Shown in pieces: positions 1-5,152 of a stretch of 5,152 nucleotides of DNA. Numbering within the stretch: the first letter of the stretch is position 1; every line of letters begins with the position of its first letter. The translations under genes were made by a program, and so were the position numbers. This DNA comes from an uncultured Oscillospiraceae bacterium (lineage in GTDB: Bacteria > Bacillota > Clostridia > Oscillospirales > Oscillospiraceae). The stretch is taken from assembly GCA_900756715.1 (NCBI GenBank), contig CAAELC010000059.1:1-5152 (forward strand), given 5' to 3'. Under the pieces are notes generated by a model. It had not been told where the DNA came from. It did not search any database and saw nothing but the letters and a program-made list of their open reading frames with translations.

Positions 1-11
1 AAAAGGAATAT

Positions 12-47
12 ACAGCGCCCCGGCGGGTTTTACCGCCGGGGCGCTGT
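12..47. terminator. Strong GC-rich hairpin, probable terminator of a gene left of the window
   Basis: A perfect 15-bp inverted repeat (arms 12-26 and 33-47) encloses a 6-nt loop (27-32). On the plus strand no U-tract follows. On the minus strand the stem is followed by a moderately T-rich stretch (complement of 1-11). It lies about 450 bp upstream of pyc and no gene in the window ends into it, so it most likely ends a gene beyond the left edge, or works in both directions. The stem is directly visible; the terminator role is inferred. Confidence 0.55.
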
Positions 48-434
48 GGTTCGAGAAAAAGACAGAATCTGAGAGGGCGTGGGCGGGAAACGGAGGAGGT
101 GCATGCCTGCGGCAGAAGACTGCTCGTGGCCGACTTTGCGGCGAAGCGGATGAGCGGCGCGAAACGAGGGGAGAGACAGGCATAGACAAAGGGCCATTTG
201 TGCAAAAAAACGGAAGAAAAGGTACGATTCGTTTGGAACATTTCAGGATTTATCCGTTAAGAATCCGATAAAAACGGGACATTTTTCATTATTTAAATGG
301 GTAAAAGGAGAGGGGAAAGAGGCGAATGGGGAGAAGTTTCCGTAAAATTGAATAAATATATTCAGAGGAAAAAGATGCAAATTGTGTGAATGCACAAAAT
401 GCCGGGCGGCGATGCGATTTGTCGCTTTTTCCGT
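48..434. other. Non-coding upstream region of pyc
   Basis: No convincing gene was found here. The first part (about 48-190) is GC-rich. From about 195 to 400 the sequence is clearly AT-rich, with A- and T-runs, as expected of a promoter-proximal regulatory region. It contains several short symmetric elements: GGATT/AATCC arms at 246-250 and 262-266; TTATC/GATAA arms at 250-254 and 267-271; ATCCG as a direct repeat at 252-256 and 263-267; GAATA/TATTC arms at 350-354 and 359-363; and TTGTG/CACAA arms at 382-386 and 393-397. I recognise no known riboswitch or T-box. A 16-codon ATG frame at 103-153 with an upstream GGAGG was judged too short to call. Confidence 0.6.
382..397. promoter_or_regulatory. 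Possible operator: TTGTG-N6-CACAA inverted repeat
   Basis: Two perfect 5-bp arms (382-386 and 393-397) flank a 6-nt spacer, centred about 81 nt upstream of the transcription start predicted from the TATAAT box. The half-site resembles Rex or CRP half-sites. However, Rex operators have 8 nt between TTGTG and CACAA, and CRP sites likewise have 8 nt between TGTG and CACA, so this matches neither exactly. The position would suit an activator or an upstream-bound factor better than a promoter-blocking repressor. Symmetry is seen; function is inferred. Confidence 0.3.
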
Positions 435-464
435 CTGCCGCCGATGGGCCGGGACATGTATAAT
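435..464 (+). promoter_or_regulatory. Predicted pyc promoter, consensus -10 with weak -35
   Basis: A perfect TATAAT hexamer lies at 459-464, immediately preceded by TG, although not at the exact extended -10 spacing. The best -35 candidate is CTGCCG (435-440), which matches TTGACA at only three of six positions and has an 18-bp spacer. Transcription would start near 471, giving a leader of about 31 nt that is mostly ribosome-binding site. The weak -35 suggests that an activator or upstream element may be needed. Confidence 0.6.
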
Positions 465-485
465 ATGGAGTGATATTTGAGGAGA

Positions 486-491
486 AAGGGG
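486..491 (+). promoter_or_regulatory. Ribosome-binding site of pyc
   Basis: AAGGGG lies 10 nt before the ATG at 502. A GGAG at 481-484 is 17 nt away and too distant to be the main site. Together with the conserved N-terminal sequence just after this ATG, it supports the chosen start. Confidence 0.65.
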
Positions 492-501
492 CGTAAAAGC
501 C

Positions 502-3500
502 ATGCAGACCACTGAGATCAAGAAAGTCCTGGTGGCCAACCGGGGGGAGATTGCCGTGCGCATTTTCCGTGCCTGCTATGATCTGGGCATCCACACGGTG
601 GCTATCTATTCCAATGAAGACACCTGCTCCCTGTTCCGCACCCGGGCGGATGAGGCCTATCTGGTGGGGGAGAAGAAGTCGCCTCTGGGGGCTTATCTGG
701 ATATTCCCGGCATCATCGGGCTGGCCAAGCGCCGGGGTGTGACGGCCATCCATCCGGGCTACGGCTTCCTGTCGGAAAATGCGGCGTTTGCCCGGGCCTG
801 TGAAGAAAACGGGATTCTGTTCATCGGGCCCTCTGCCGATGTGCTGGGAAAAATGGGCGACAAGCTGAGCGCCAAGGAAATTGCCACCGCCTGCGGCGTG
901 CCGATCATTCCCGGCTGCACCGAGCCGCTGCGCGATGCGCAGGACGCGGTGGAAAAGGCGGTATCCTTCGGTTTTCCGGTGATTCTGAAGGCGGCAGCCG
1001 GAGGCGGCGGCCGGGGCATGCGCCGCTGCGACACGGCAGAGGAGGTGCGGACGGCCTACGATCTGGTACACAGCGAGGCGGAAAAGGCCTTCGGCTGCGG
1101 AGATATTTTCATCGAAAAATATCTGGTGGAGCCGAAGCACATTGAGGTGCAGATTCTGGCGGACCAGTACGGCAATGTATACCATCTGGGAGAACGGGAC
1201 TGCTCGCTGCAGCGACGGTATCAGAAGGTGGTGGAGTTTGCCCCCGCATGGTCGGTGCCGCAGGAAACGGTGGAGGCTCTGCGCCGGGACGCGGTGAAAA
1301 TCGCAAAGTCCGTGGGCTATGTCAGCGCAGGCACGGTGGAGTTTCTGGTGGACAAGAGCGGAAGCTATTATTTCATCGAAATGAATCCCCGCATTCAGGT
1401 GGAGCACACCGTGACGGAGGTAGTCACCGGCATTGACATCGTGCGCAGCCAGATTCTGATTGCTGCAGGCTATCCCCTGAGCCACCCGGACATCGGCCTG
1501 ACAAAGCAGGAGGATGTGCATGTGAACGGCTATGCCATCCAGTGCCGGGTGACGACCGAGGACCCGGCCAACAATTTTGCGCCCGACAACGGCAAGATTA
1601 CGGCATACTCCTCCTCCGGCGGCTTCGGCGTCCGGCTGGACGGCGGCAACGCCGATGTGGGCACGGTCATCTCGCCTTACTACGACTCGCTGCTGGTGAA
1701 GGTGACCAGCTGGGACCACAGCTTTCCGGCCACCTGCCGCAAGGCGGCGCGGGCCATCAACGAGGTGCGTGTGCGGGGCGTGAAGACCAACATCCCCTTT
1801 GTGACCAATATTCTGGCTCATCCGGACTTTGTTGCCGGACGCTGCCACACCAAGTTTATCGACGAGACGCCGGAGCTGTTTGACATTGTGGACTCCCGGG
1901 ATCGGGCCACCCGTGTGCTGCGCTACATTGCGGAAATTCAGGTGGCAAGCCCCAATGCCGAGCGCCACCAGTATGACACGCCCCGGTTCCCGCAGGAGCG
2001 GGAACCGATTGGGCCGGGACTGAAGCAGCTGCTGGACGAGAAGGGCCCGAAGGCTGTGAGCCAGTGGGTGCTGGAGCAGAAAAGGCTGCTGATTACCGAC
2101 ACCACCATGCGCGATGCCCATCAGAGCCTGTTGGCCACCCGGATGCGTACCCGGGACATGGTGAAGGGCGCCGACGGCATGGCGGATATTCTGCGGGACT
2201 GCTTCTCACTGGAGATGTGGGGCGGCGCCACCTTCGATGTGGCGTATCGGTTCCTGCATGAATCCCCGTGGGAGCGGCTGCGGCTGCTGCGGGAGAAGAT
2301 TCCCAACATTCCCTTCCAGATGCTGCTGCGCGGCTCGAATCTGGTGGGCTATGCCAACTACCCGGACAATCTGGTGCGGGCATTTGTGAAAGAAGCGGCA
2401 GAGCGGGGAATTGATGTATTCCGCGTGTTCGACTCGCTGAACTGGATTCCGGGAATGGAAGTGGCCATGGATGAGGTGCTGAATCAGGGAAAACTGCTGG
2501 AGGCCACCATGTGCTATACCGGCGACATTCTGGACGAGACAAAGGATAAATATACTCTGGGGTACTATGTGAATCTGGCGAAGGAACTGGAAAAGCGGGG
2601 CGCCCACATGCTGGCAATCAAGGATATGTCCGGCCTGCTGAAGCCCTACGCCGCCAAAAAGCTGGTTTCCACGCTGAAACAGGAGATTGGCATCCCAATC
2701 CACCTGCATACCCACGACACCACCGGAAATCAGGTGGCGGCGCTGCTGATGGCGGCCGAGGCCGGTGTGGATGTGGTGGACGCAGCCTGCGCGCCTATGG
2801 CGGGCCTGACCAGCCAGCCGTCGCTGGATGCTGTGGTGGCGGCGCTGCATGGCACGGAGCGGGACACCGGAATGGATCTGCGCCGGGTGCAGGAGCTGTC
2901 TAACTACTGGGCGGATGTGAGACTGCGGTATGAAAACTTTGACCACGGCCTGAAATCCTCCACCACGGACATATACCGCTACGAAATTCCCGGCGGCCAG
3001 TACACCAACCTCCGGCCGCAGGTGGAATCGCTGGGCCTTGGGGACCGCTTTGAGGAAGTCAAGGAGATGTACAAGACGGTCAATGACATGCTGGGCGACC
3101 CGGTGAAGGTGACGCCGTCTTCCAAGGTGGTGGGCGATCTGGCCATCTTCATGGTGCAGAACAACCTGACGCCGGAGAATATTGTCCAGAGAGGCAAGGC
3201 GCTGGCCTTCCCGGATTCGGTGGTATCCTACTTCAAGGGGATGATGGGCCAGCCCGCATGGGGCTTCCCGGAGGAGCTGCAGAAGGTGGTTCTGAAGGGA
3301 GAGAAGCCGATCACCTGCCGGCCGGGCATGCTGCTGGAGCCGGTGGACTTTGAGGAGCTTAAAAAGGAAGTGCTGAAGTTCCGGGATGCCCCCGAGCACA
3401 AGGATCTGATTTCCTACGCCATGTATCCCAAGGTATATGAGGACTTCTGCCGCCACCGGAAGGAGTATGGCTACATCACCCGGATGGGCAGCCATGTGTT

Positions 3501-3924
3501 CTTCAACGGCATGGCGTTGGGCGAAACCAACAAAATTAACATCGAGGACGGAAAGACACTGGTTATCAAGTATCTGGGCCTGGGCGACCACAACGACGAT
3601 GGCACCATCAATGTGCAGTTTGAACTGAACGGCATGCGCCGGGAGGTGGCGGTGCGCGATCCCAATGCATCGGAGAAGACACGGCAGGTGGTACAGGCGG
3701 ACGAGAGCGACCCGCGGCAGGTGGGTGCATCCATCCCGGGCATGGTGTCGAAAATTCATGTGCAGCCCGGTGATGTGGTGGAAGAAAATCAGGTGCTGAT
3801 GACCATTGAAGCAATGAAGATGGAGACAGCCATTACCGCCCGCACTGCCGGAACCGTGAAGAAAATCCGGGTGAAGGAAGGTCAGCCGGTGAAGGCCAGA
3901 GAGCTTTTGATGGAATTGGCATAA
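502..3924 (+). CDS. pyc: Pyruvate carboxylase, single-chain, biotin-dependent
   Basis: This cytoplasmic enzyme converts pyruvate, bicarbonate and ATP to oxaloacetate (anaplerosis); the family is usually tetrameric. At 1140 residues it is close to other Firmicute enzymes (about 1145-1150). Biotin carboxylase spans about 5-455: ATP-grasp glycine loop at K163-G172, RDCSLQRR at 232-239 with C234 and K242, Mg ligands E280 and E293, and the biotin-pocket segment R297-E301. Carboxyltransferase spans about 525-800: R537, metal ligand D538, Q541, R610, carboxylated K707, metal ligands H736 and H738, and T871 of the following domain. These match Rhizobium etli pyruvate carboxylase catalytic residues at a constant offset of 11. 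The conserved PYC/OADA domain occupies about 820-1020. The biotin-carrier domain is about 1073-1140, with EAMKM placing biotin on K1106. The ATG start fits the conserved KKVLVANRGEIA opening. No lesion or frameshift is seen. The gene has its own promoter and terminator. Confidence 0.98.
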   Translation: MQTTEIKKVLVANRGEIAVRIFRACYDLGIHTVAIYSNEDTCSLFRTRADEAYLVGEKKSPLGAYLDIPGIIGLAKRRGVTAIHPGYGFLSENAAFARACEENGILFIGPSADVLGKMGDKLSAKEIATACGVPIIPGCTEPLRDAQDAVEKAVSFGFPVILKAAAGGGGRGMRRCDTAEEVRTAYDLVHSEAEKAFGCGDIFIEKYLVEPKHIEVQILADQYGNVYHLGERDCSLQRRYQKVVEFAPAWSVPQETVEALRRDAVKIAKSVGYVSAGTVEFLVDKSGSYYFIEMNPRIQVEHTVTEVVTGIDIVRSQILIAAGYPLSHPDIGLTKQEDVHVNGYAIQCRVTTEDPANNFAPDNGKITAYSSSGGFGVRLDGGNADVGTVISPYYDSLLVKVTSWDHSFPATCRKAARAINEVRVRGVKTNIPFVTNILAHPDFVAGRCHTKFIDETPELFDIVDSRDRATRVLRYIAEIQVASPNAERHQYDTPRFPQEREPIGPGLKQLLDEKGPKAVSQWVLEQKRLLITDTTMRDAHQSLLATRMRTRDMVKGADGMADILRDCFSLEMWGGATFDVAYRFLHESPWERLRLLREKIPNIPFQMLLRGSNLVGYANYPDNLVRAFVKEAAERGIDVFRVFDSLNWIPGMEVAMDEVLNQGKLLEATMCYTGDILDETKDKYTLGYYVNLAKELEKRGAHMLAIKDMSGLLKPYAAKKLVSTLKQEIGIPIHLHTHDTTGNQVAALLMAAEAGVDVVDAACAPMAGLTSQPSLDAVVAALHGTERDTGMDLRRVQELSNYWADVRLRYENFDHGLKSSTTDIYRYEIPGGQYTNLRPQVESLGLGDRFEEVKEMYKTVNDMLGDPVKVTPSSKVVGDLAIFMVQNNLTPENIVQRGKALAFPDSVVSYFKGMMGQPAWGFPEELQKVVLKGEKPITCRPGMLLEPVDFEELKKEVLKFRDAPEHKDLISYAMYPKVYEDFCRHRKEYGYITRMGSHVFFNGMALGETNKINIEDGKTLVIKYLGLGDHNDDGTINVQFELNGMRREVAVRDPNASEKTRQVVQADESDPRQVGASIPGMVSKIHVQPGDVVEENQVLMTIEAMKMETAITARTAGTVKKIRVKEGQPVKARELLMELA

Positions 3925-3939
3925 CGGGAAAAACAGAAG

Positions 3940-3973
3940 AAGGGCGCGAAGTCTTTTTTCCCTTCGCGCCCTT
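3940..3973. terminator. Bidirectional terminator between pyc and the EFR1 gene
   Basis: A perfect 12-bp stem (3940-3951 with 3962-3973) encloses a 10-nt loop containing six T residues, starting 15 nt after the pyc stop. On the plus strand the stem is followed by a very short T-run. On the minus strand a run of five T residues (complement of 3929-3933) follows after a few bases. The convergent EFR1 gene stops at 3996, 22 nt away, so one hairpin very probably serves both genes. Confidence 0.85.
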
Positions 3974-3995
3974 TAAACAGGGTGGGATGAGACAG

Positions 3996-4745
3996 TTAAG
4001 GAGCCTGAAAGCGATAGCGGGGCTTTCCGAGACTCTTTTTGCCGTATTCAATGGCGCCATGCGGACAGAGGCAGATGCAGGCCATGCAATGGGTGCAATC
4101 GCCGTGCCAGACGGGGCGGCCGTCTGCCAGCGTGATATTGCGCCGGGGGCAGAGCTGTGCGCACCGGCCGCAGCCGACACAGGCGTCCGTCGCGATGAAG
4201 GGGGTATCCTTTACGATAAAGGCATAGAAAAAGGGATTCACCGGGCCGCTCATGAGACGGTCATAAAACCGGAGGCGGGGAGAGGGGAGGGCCTGGCCTG
4301 CCCGGATGCAGGCAATGGCACGGTCAATGCAAGGCTCTGCACGGGACACAATTTTCCGCGCCTCGTCCGCCTGCGGGACGGAAAACAGGGCAATGTAATT
4401 TTCCGGCATGACAATCTGCGCCGTGCCGCAATAGGCAAGGCGCTTTTCCTGACAGAGCGACTGGTTATATCGGGCGGCGGCGCCAATCTCGCTGCCGCAG
4501 GTCATGACAAACCACACCTGCTCTGCTTCGGGGAAGTCCATTTTCAGCAGCCATTGACGCACCAGCCGGGGAATACGCCATGCATAAGTGGGGGTGACAA
4601 TGACCAGCCGCTGACCGGAAAAGACCGGGGAGAAGTCCTGCGCGCGGATGAGGTCATTCATGCACAACAGGGAATCGCCCAGTGCAGAGGCGATGCGCTG
4701 GGCCACATACCGGCTGTTGCCGGTGCCGGAGAAATAGAGTACCAT
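3996..4745 (-). CDS. EFR1-type flavodoxin/ferredoxin fusion protein
   Basis: This 249-residue soluble protein has an N-terminal flavodoxin-like fold and a C-terminal two-cluster ferredoxin domain. The phosphate-binding loop of an FMN site is YFSGTGNS at 4-11. Further flavodoxin-like segments are at 48-60 (VIVTPTYAWRIPR) and 78-86. The ferredoxin part carries two CxxCxxCxxxCP motifs, C189/C192/C195/C199-P200 and C217/C220/C223/C227-P228, predicted to bind two [4Fe-4S] clusters. An extra cysteine, C225, lies inside the second motif. No signal peptide or membrane segment is apparent. Length and layout match the family annotated as EFR1 family ferredoxin, whose reaction is unknown; an electron-transfer role is inferred. 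The ATG at 4745 lies 2 nt after the stop of the HxlR gene and uses a ribosome-binding site inside that gene, so it is the second gene of an operon. Confidence 0.93.
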   Translation of the reverse strand: MVLYFSGTGNSRYVAQRIASALGDSLLCMNDLIRAQDFSPVFSGQRLVIVTPTYAWRIPRLVRQWLLKMDFPEAEQVWFVMTCGSEIGAAARYNQSLCQEKRLAYCGTAQIVMPENYIALFSVPQADEARKIVSRAEPCIDRAIACIRAGQALPSPRLRFYDRLMSGPVNPFFYAFIVKDTPFIATDACVGCGRCAQLCPRRNITLADGRPVWHGDCTHCMACICLCPHGAIEYGKKSLGKPRYRFQAP

Positions 4746-4747
4746 GG

Positions 4748-5077
4748 TCAGTCACCCTCCTGCGTGGAGTTCTTCTTCTGGTAGTCTGAGCCCCAGGCTA
4801 CCATGGAATCCAGAATGGGCTTCAGGCTATAACCGGTTTCGGTGAGAGTGTACTCCACCCGGGGCGGTACCTCCGCATAAACGCGGCGGGTCAGCAGGCC
4901 CTTGTCCTCCATATCGCGCAGCTGCGCAGTGAGCACCTTTTGGGACACGGCACCGATGGAACGCTTCAATTCGCCGAAGCGCCGGGTGCCGTTCATCAGA
5001 TCCCGCAGGATCAGCACCTTCCATTTGTCTCCGATGAGCATCAATGTGGTTTCCACCGGACAGGCGGGCAGTTTCAT
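4748..5077 (-). CDS. HxlR-family winged-helix transcriptional regulator
   Basis: This 109-residue DNA-binding protein is of typical HxlR length. The family signature is clear: ACP with Cys6 near the N-terminus, IGDKWKVLILRDL at 15-27, RRFGEL at 32-37, a recognition-helix region SQKVLTAQLRDME at 45-57, GLL at 60-62, a wing at about 63-80 (RRVYAEVPPRVEYTLT), and a C-terminal dimerisation helix with WGSDY at 95-99. HxlR proteins are dimers that bind inverted repeats and often control an adjacent gene. In some (YodB, HypR) an N-terminal cysteine at this place senses oxidants or electrophiles, so thiol sensing is a reasonable inference here. The open frame extends upstream to a TTG at 5092, but that TTG overlaps the GGAGG sequence; the ATG at 5077 is therefore preferred. 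It is the first gene of a two-gene operon with the EFR1 gene. Confidence 0.9.
   Translation of the reverse strand: MKLPACPVETTLMLIGDKWKVLILRDLMNGTRRFGELKRSIGAVSQKVLTAQLRDMEDKGLLTRRVYAEVPPRVEYTLTETGYSLKPILDSMVAWGSDYQKKNSTQEGD
4755..4760 (-). promoter_or_regulatory. Ribosome-binding site of the EFR1 gene, inside the HxlR gene
   Basis: GGAGGG (read on the minus strand) lies 9 nt upstream of the ATG at 4745 and is embedded in the last codons of the HxlR regulator. Its overlap with the upstream coding end, and the 2-nt gap between stop and start, indicate translational coupling. Confidence 0.8.
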
Positions 5078-5085
5078 GGAATCAT

Positions 5086-5090
5086 CCTCC
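5086..5090 (-). promoter_or_regulatory. Ribosome-binding site that decides the HxlR start
   Basis: GGAGG (minus strand) is 8 nt upstream of the ATG at 5077. The alternative in-frame TTG at 5092-5090 overlaps this motif and has no site of its own, so translation most likely begins at 5077. Confidence 0.8.
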
Positions 5091-5115
5091 AATCTGTGGG
5101 GAAATACTTCTTCGG

Positions 5116-5146
5116 GACTGGGCCCGGCAGCCTGCCGGGCCCAGTC
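5116..5146. terminator. GC-rich hairpin upstream of the HxlR gene, possible terminator or attenuator
   Basis: A perfect 14-bp stem (5116-5129 with 5133-5146) has a 3-nt loop. On the minus strand it ends about 25 nt before the HxlR ribosome-binding site and is followed by a purine-rich stretch without a clear U-tract. It may end a gene beyond the right edge, or sit in the HxlR leader. No good promoter is visible between it and the HxlR gene, so the promoter is probably outside the window or overlaps the hairpin. Confidence 0.45.
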
Positions 5147-5152
5147 TCTGAG

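Noticed and set aside
103..153. A 16-codon leader-like ATG frame with GGAGG 6 nt upstream
   Set aside because: It is about 350 bp from pyc with no promoter in view. The composition is Arg-rich and the frame shows no run of regulatory codons, so a leader peptide cannot be supported.
3..185. A frame open without stop from the left edge to a TAG at 183-185
   Set aside because: It reads straight through the strong hairpin at 12-47 and gives an Arg/Gly-rich product typical of non-coding GC-rich DNA. It is unlikely to be the end of an upstream gene.
382..397. Assignment of the palindrome to Rex, CRP, FNR or BirA
   Set aside because: Spacing and core bases do not fit the consensus of any of them, so no regulator is named.
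243..563. A 106-codon minus-strand frame covering the pyc promoter region
   Set aside because: It starts inside pyc, is rich in His, Pro and Phe from AT-rich non-coding DNA, and has no recognisable motif.
289..2121. A 610-codon open frame on the minus strand opposite the first half of pyc
   Set aside because: It is antisense to a clearly conserved gene, is rich in His, Arg, Ala and Gly as expected from the complement of GC-biased codons, has no recognisable domain, and runs out into the non-coding upstream region.
2206..3759. A 517-codon open frame on the minus strand opposite the second half of pyc
   Set aside because: Same pattern: a composition-driven shadow of pyc with no domain signature.
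3987..4784. A 265-codon open frame on the plus strand opposite the EFR1 gene
   Set aside because: The minus strand carries two intact ferredoxin motifs and a flavodoxin loop with a good ribosome-binding site. The plus-strand product shows no family features and would begin just after the terminator without a clear site.
12..5146. The two edge hairpins as copies of one dispersed repeat
   Set aside because: They share only GC-rich GCCC/GGGC-type cores. Arm sequences, loops and flanks differ, so there is no support for a common repeat family.

Overview
The window looks like a chromosomal segment from a GC-rich anaerobic Firmicute, probably class Clostridia and perhaps the Oscillospiraceae/Ruminococcaceae side. 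The grounds are Firmicute-type GGAGG ribosome-binding sites, strongly G/C-biased third codon positions (CTG, GTG, GCC, CGG), and a flavodoxin/ferredoxin fusion of the EFR1 type, which is common in gut clostridia. The placement is an inference. No mobile element, CRISPR array, tRNA or rRNA was seen.

Layout. Positions 1-501 hold no convincing gene. They start with a 15-bp perfect GC hairpin (12-47), pass through a GC-rich stretch, then an AT-rich stretch with several short inverted and direct repeats, and end in a TATAAT box (459-464) and a ribosome-binding site. Positions 502-3924 (+) encode a complete single-chain pyruvate carboxylase (biotin carboxylase, carboxyltransferase and biotin-carrier domains) with all the catalytic residues I checked. 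It appears monocistronic: a 12-bp hairpin begins about 15 nt after its stop and sits in the 71-bp gap to the convergent gene. On the minus strand, a 109-residue HxlR-family winged-helix regulator (5077-4748) is followed after 2 nt by a 249-residue EFR1-type flavodoxin/ferredoxin fusion (4745-3996). The two are almost certainly translationally coupled. A second long GC hairpin (5116-5146) lies just upstream of the regulator's ribosome-binding site.

How the genes work together. Pyruvate carboxylase makes oxaloacetate from pyruvate, bicarbonate and ATP for anaplerosis. The HxlR/EFR1 pair is a separate transcription unit that reads like a small redox-responsive module: the regulator keeps the N-terminal cysteine (Cys6) used as a thiol sensor in some HxlR proteins, and its partner carries an FMN-type fold plus two [4Fe-4S] ferredoxin motifs. 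Nothing in the sequence ties the pair functionally to pyruvate carboxylase beyond the shared terminator. I see no clearly new system; the points most worth a second look are the regulator/electron-carrier pair and the unexplained repeats upstream of pyc.
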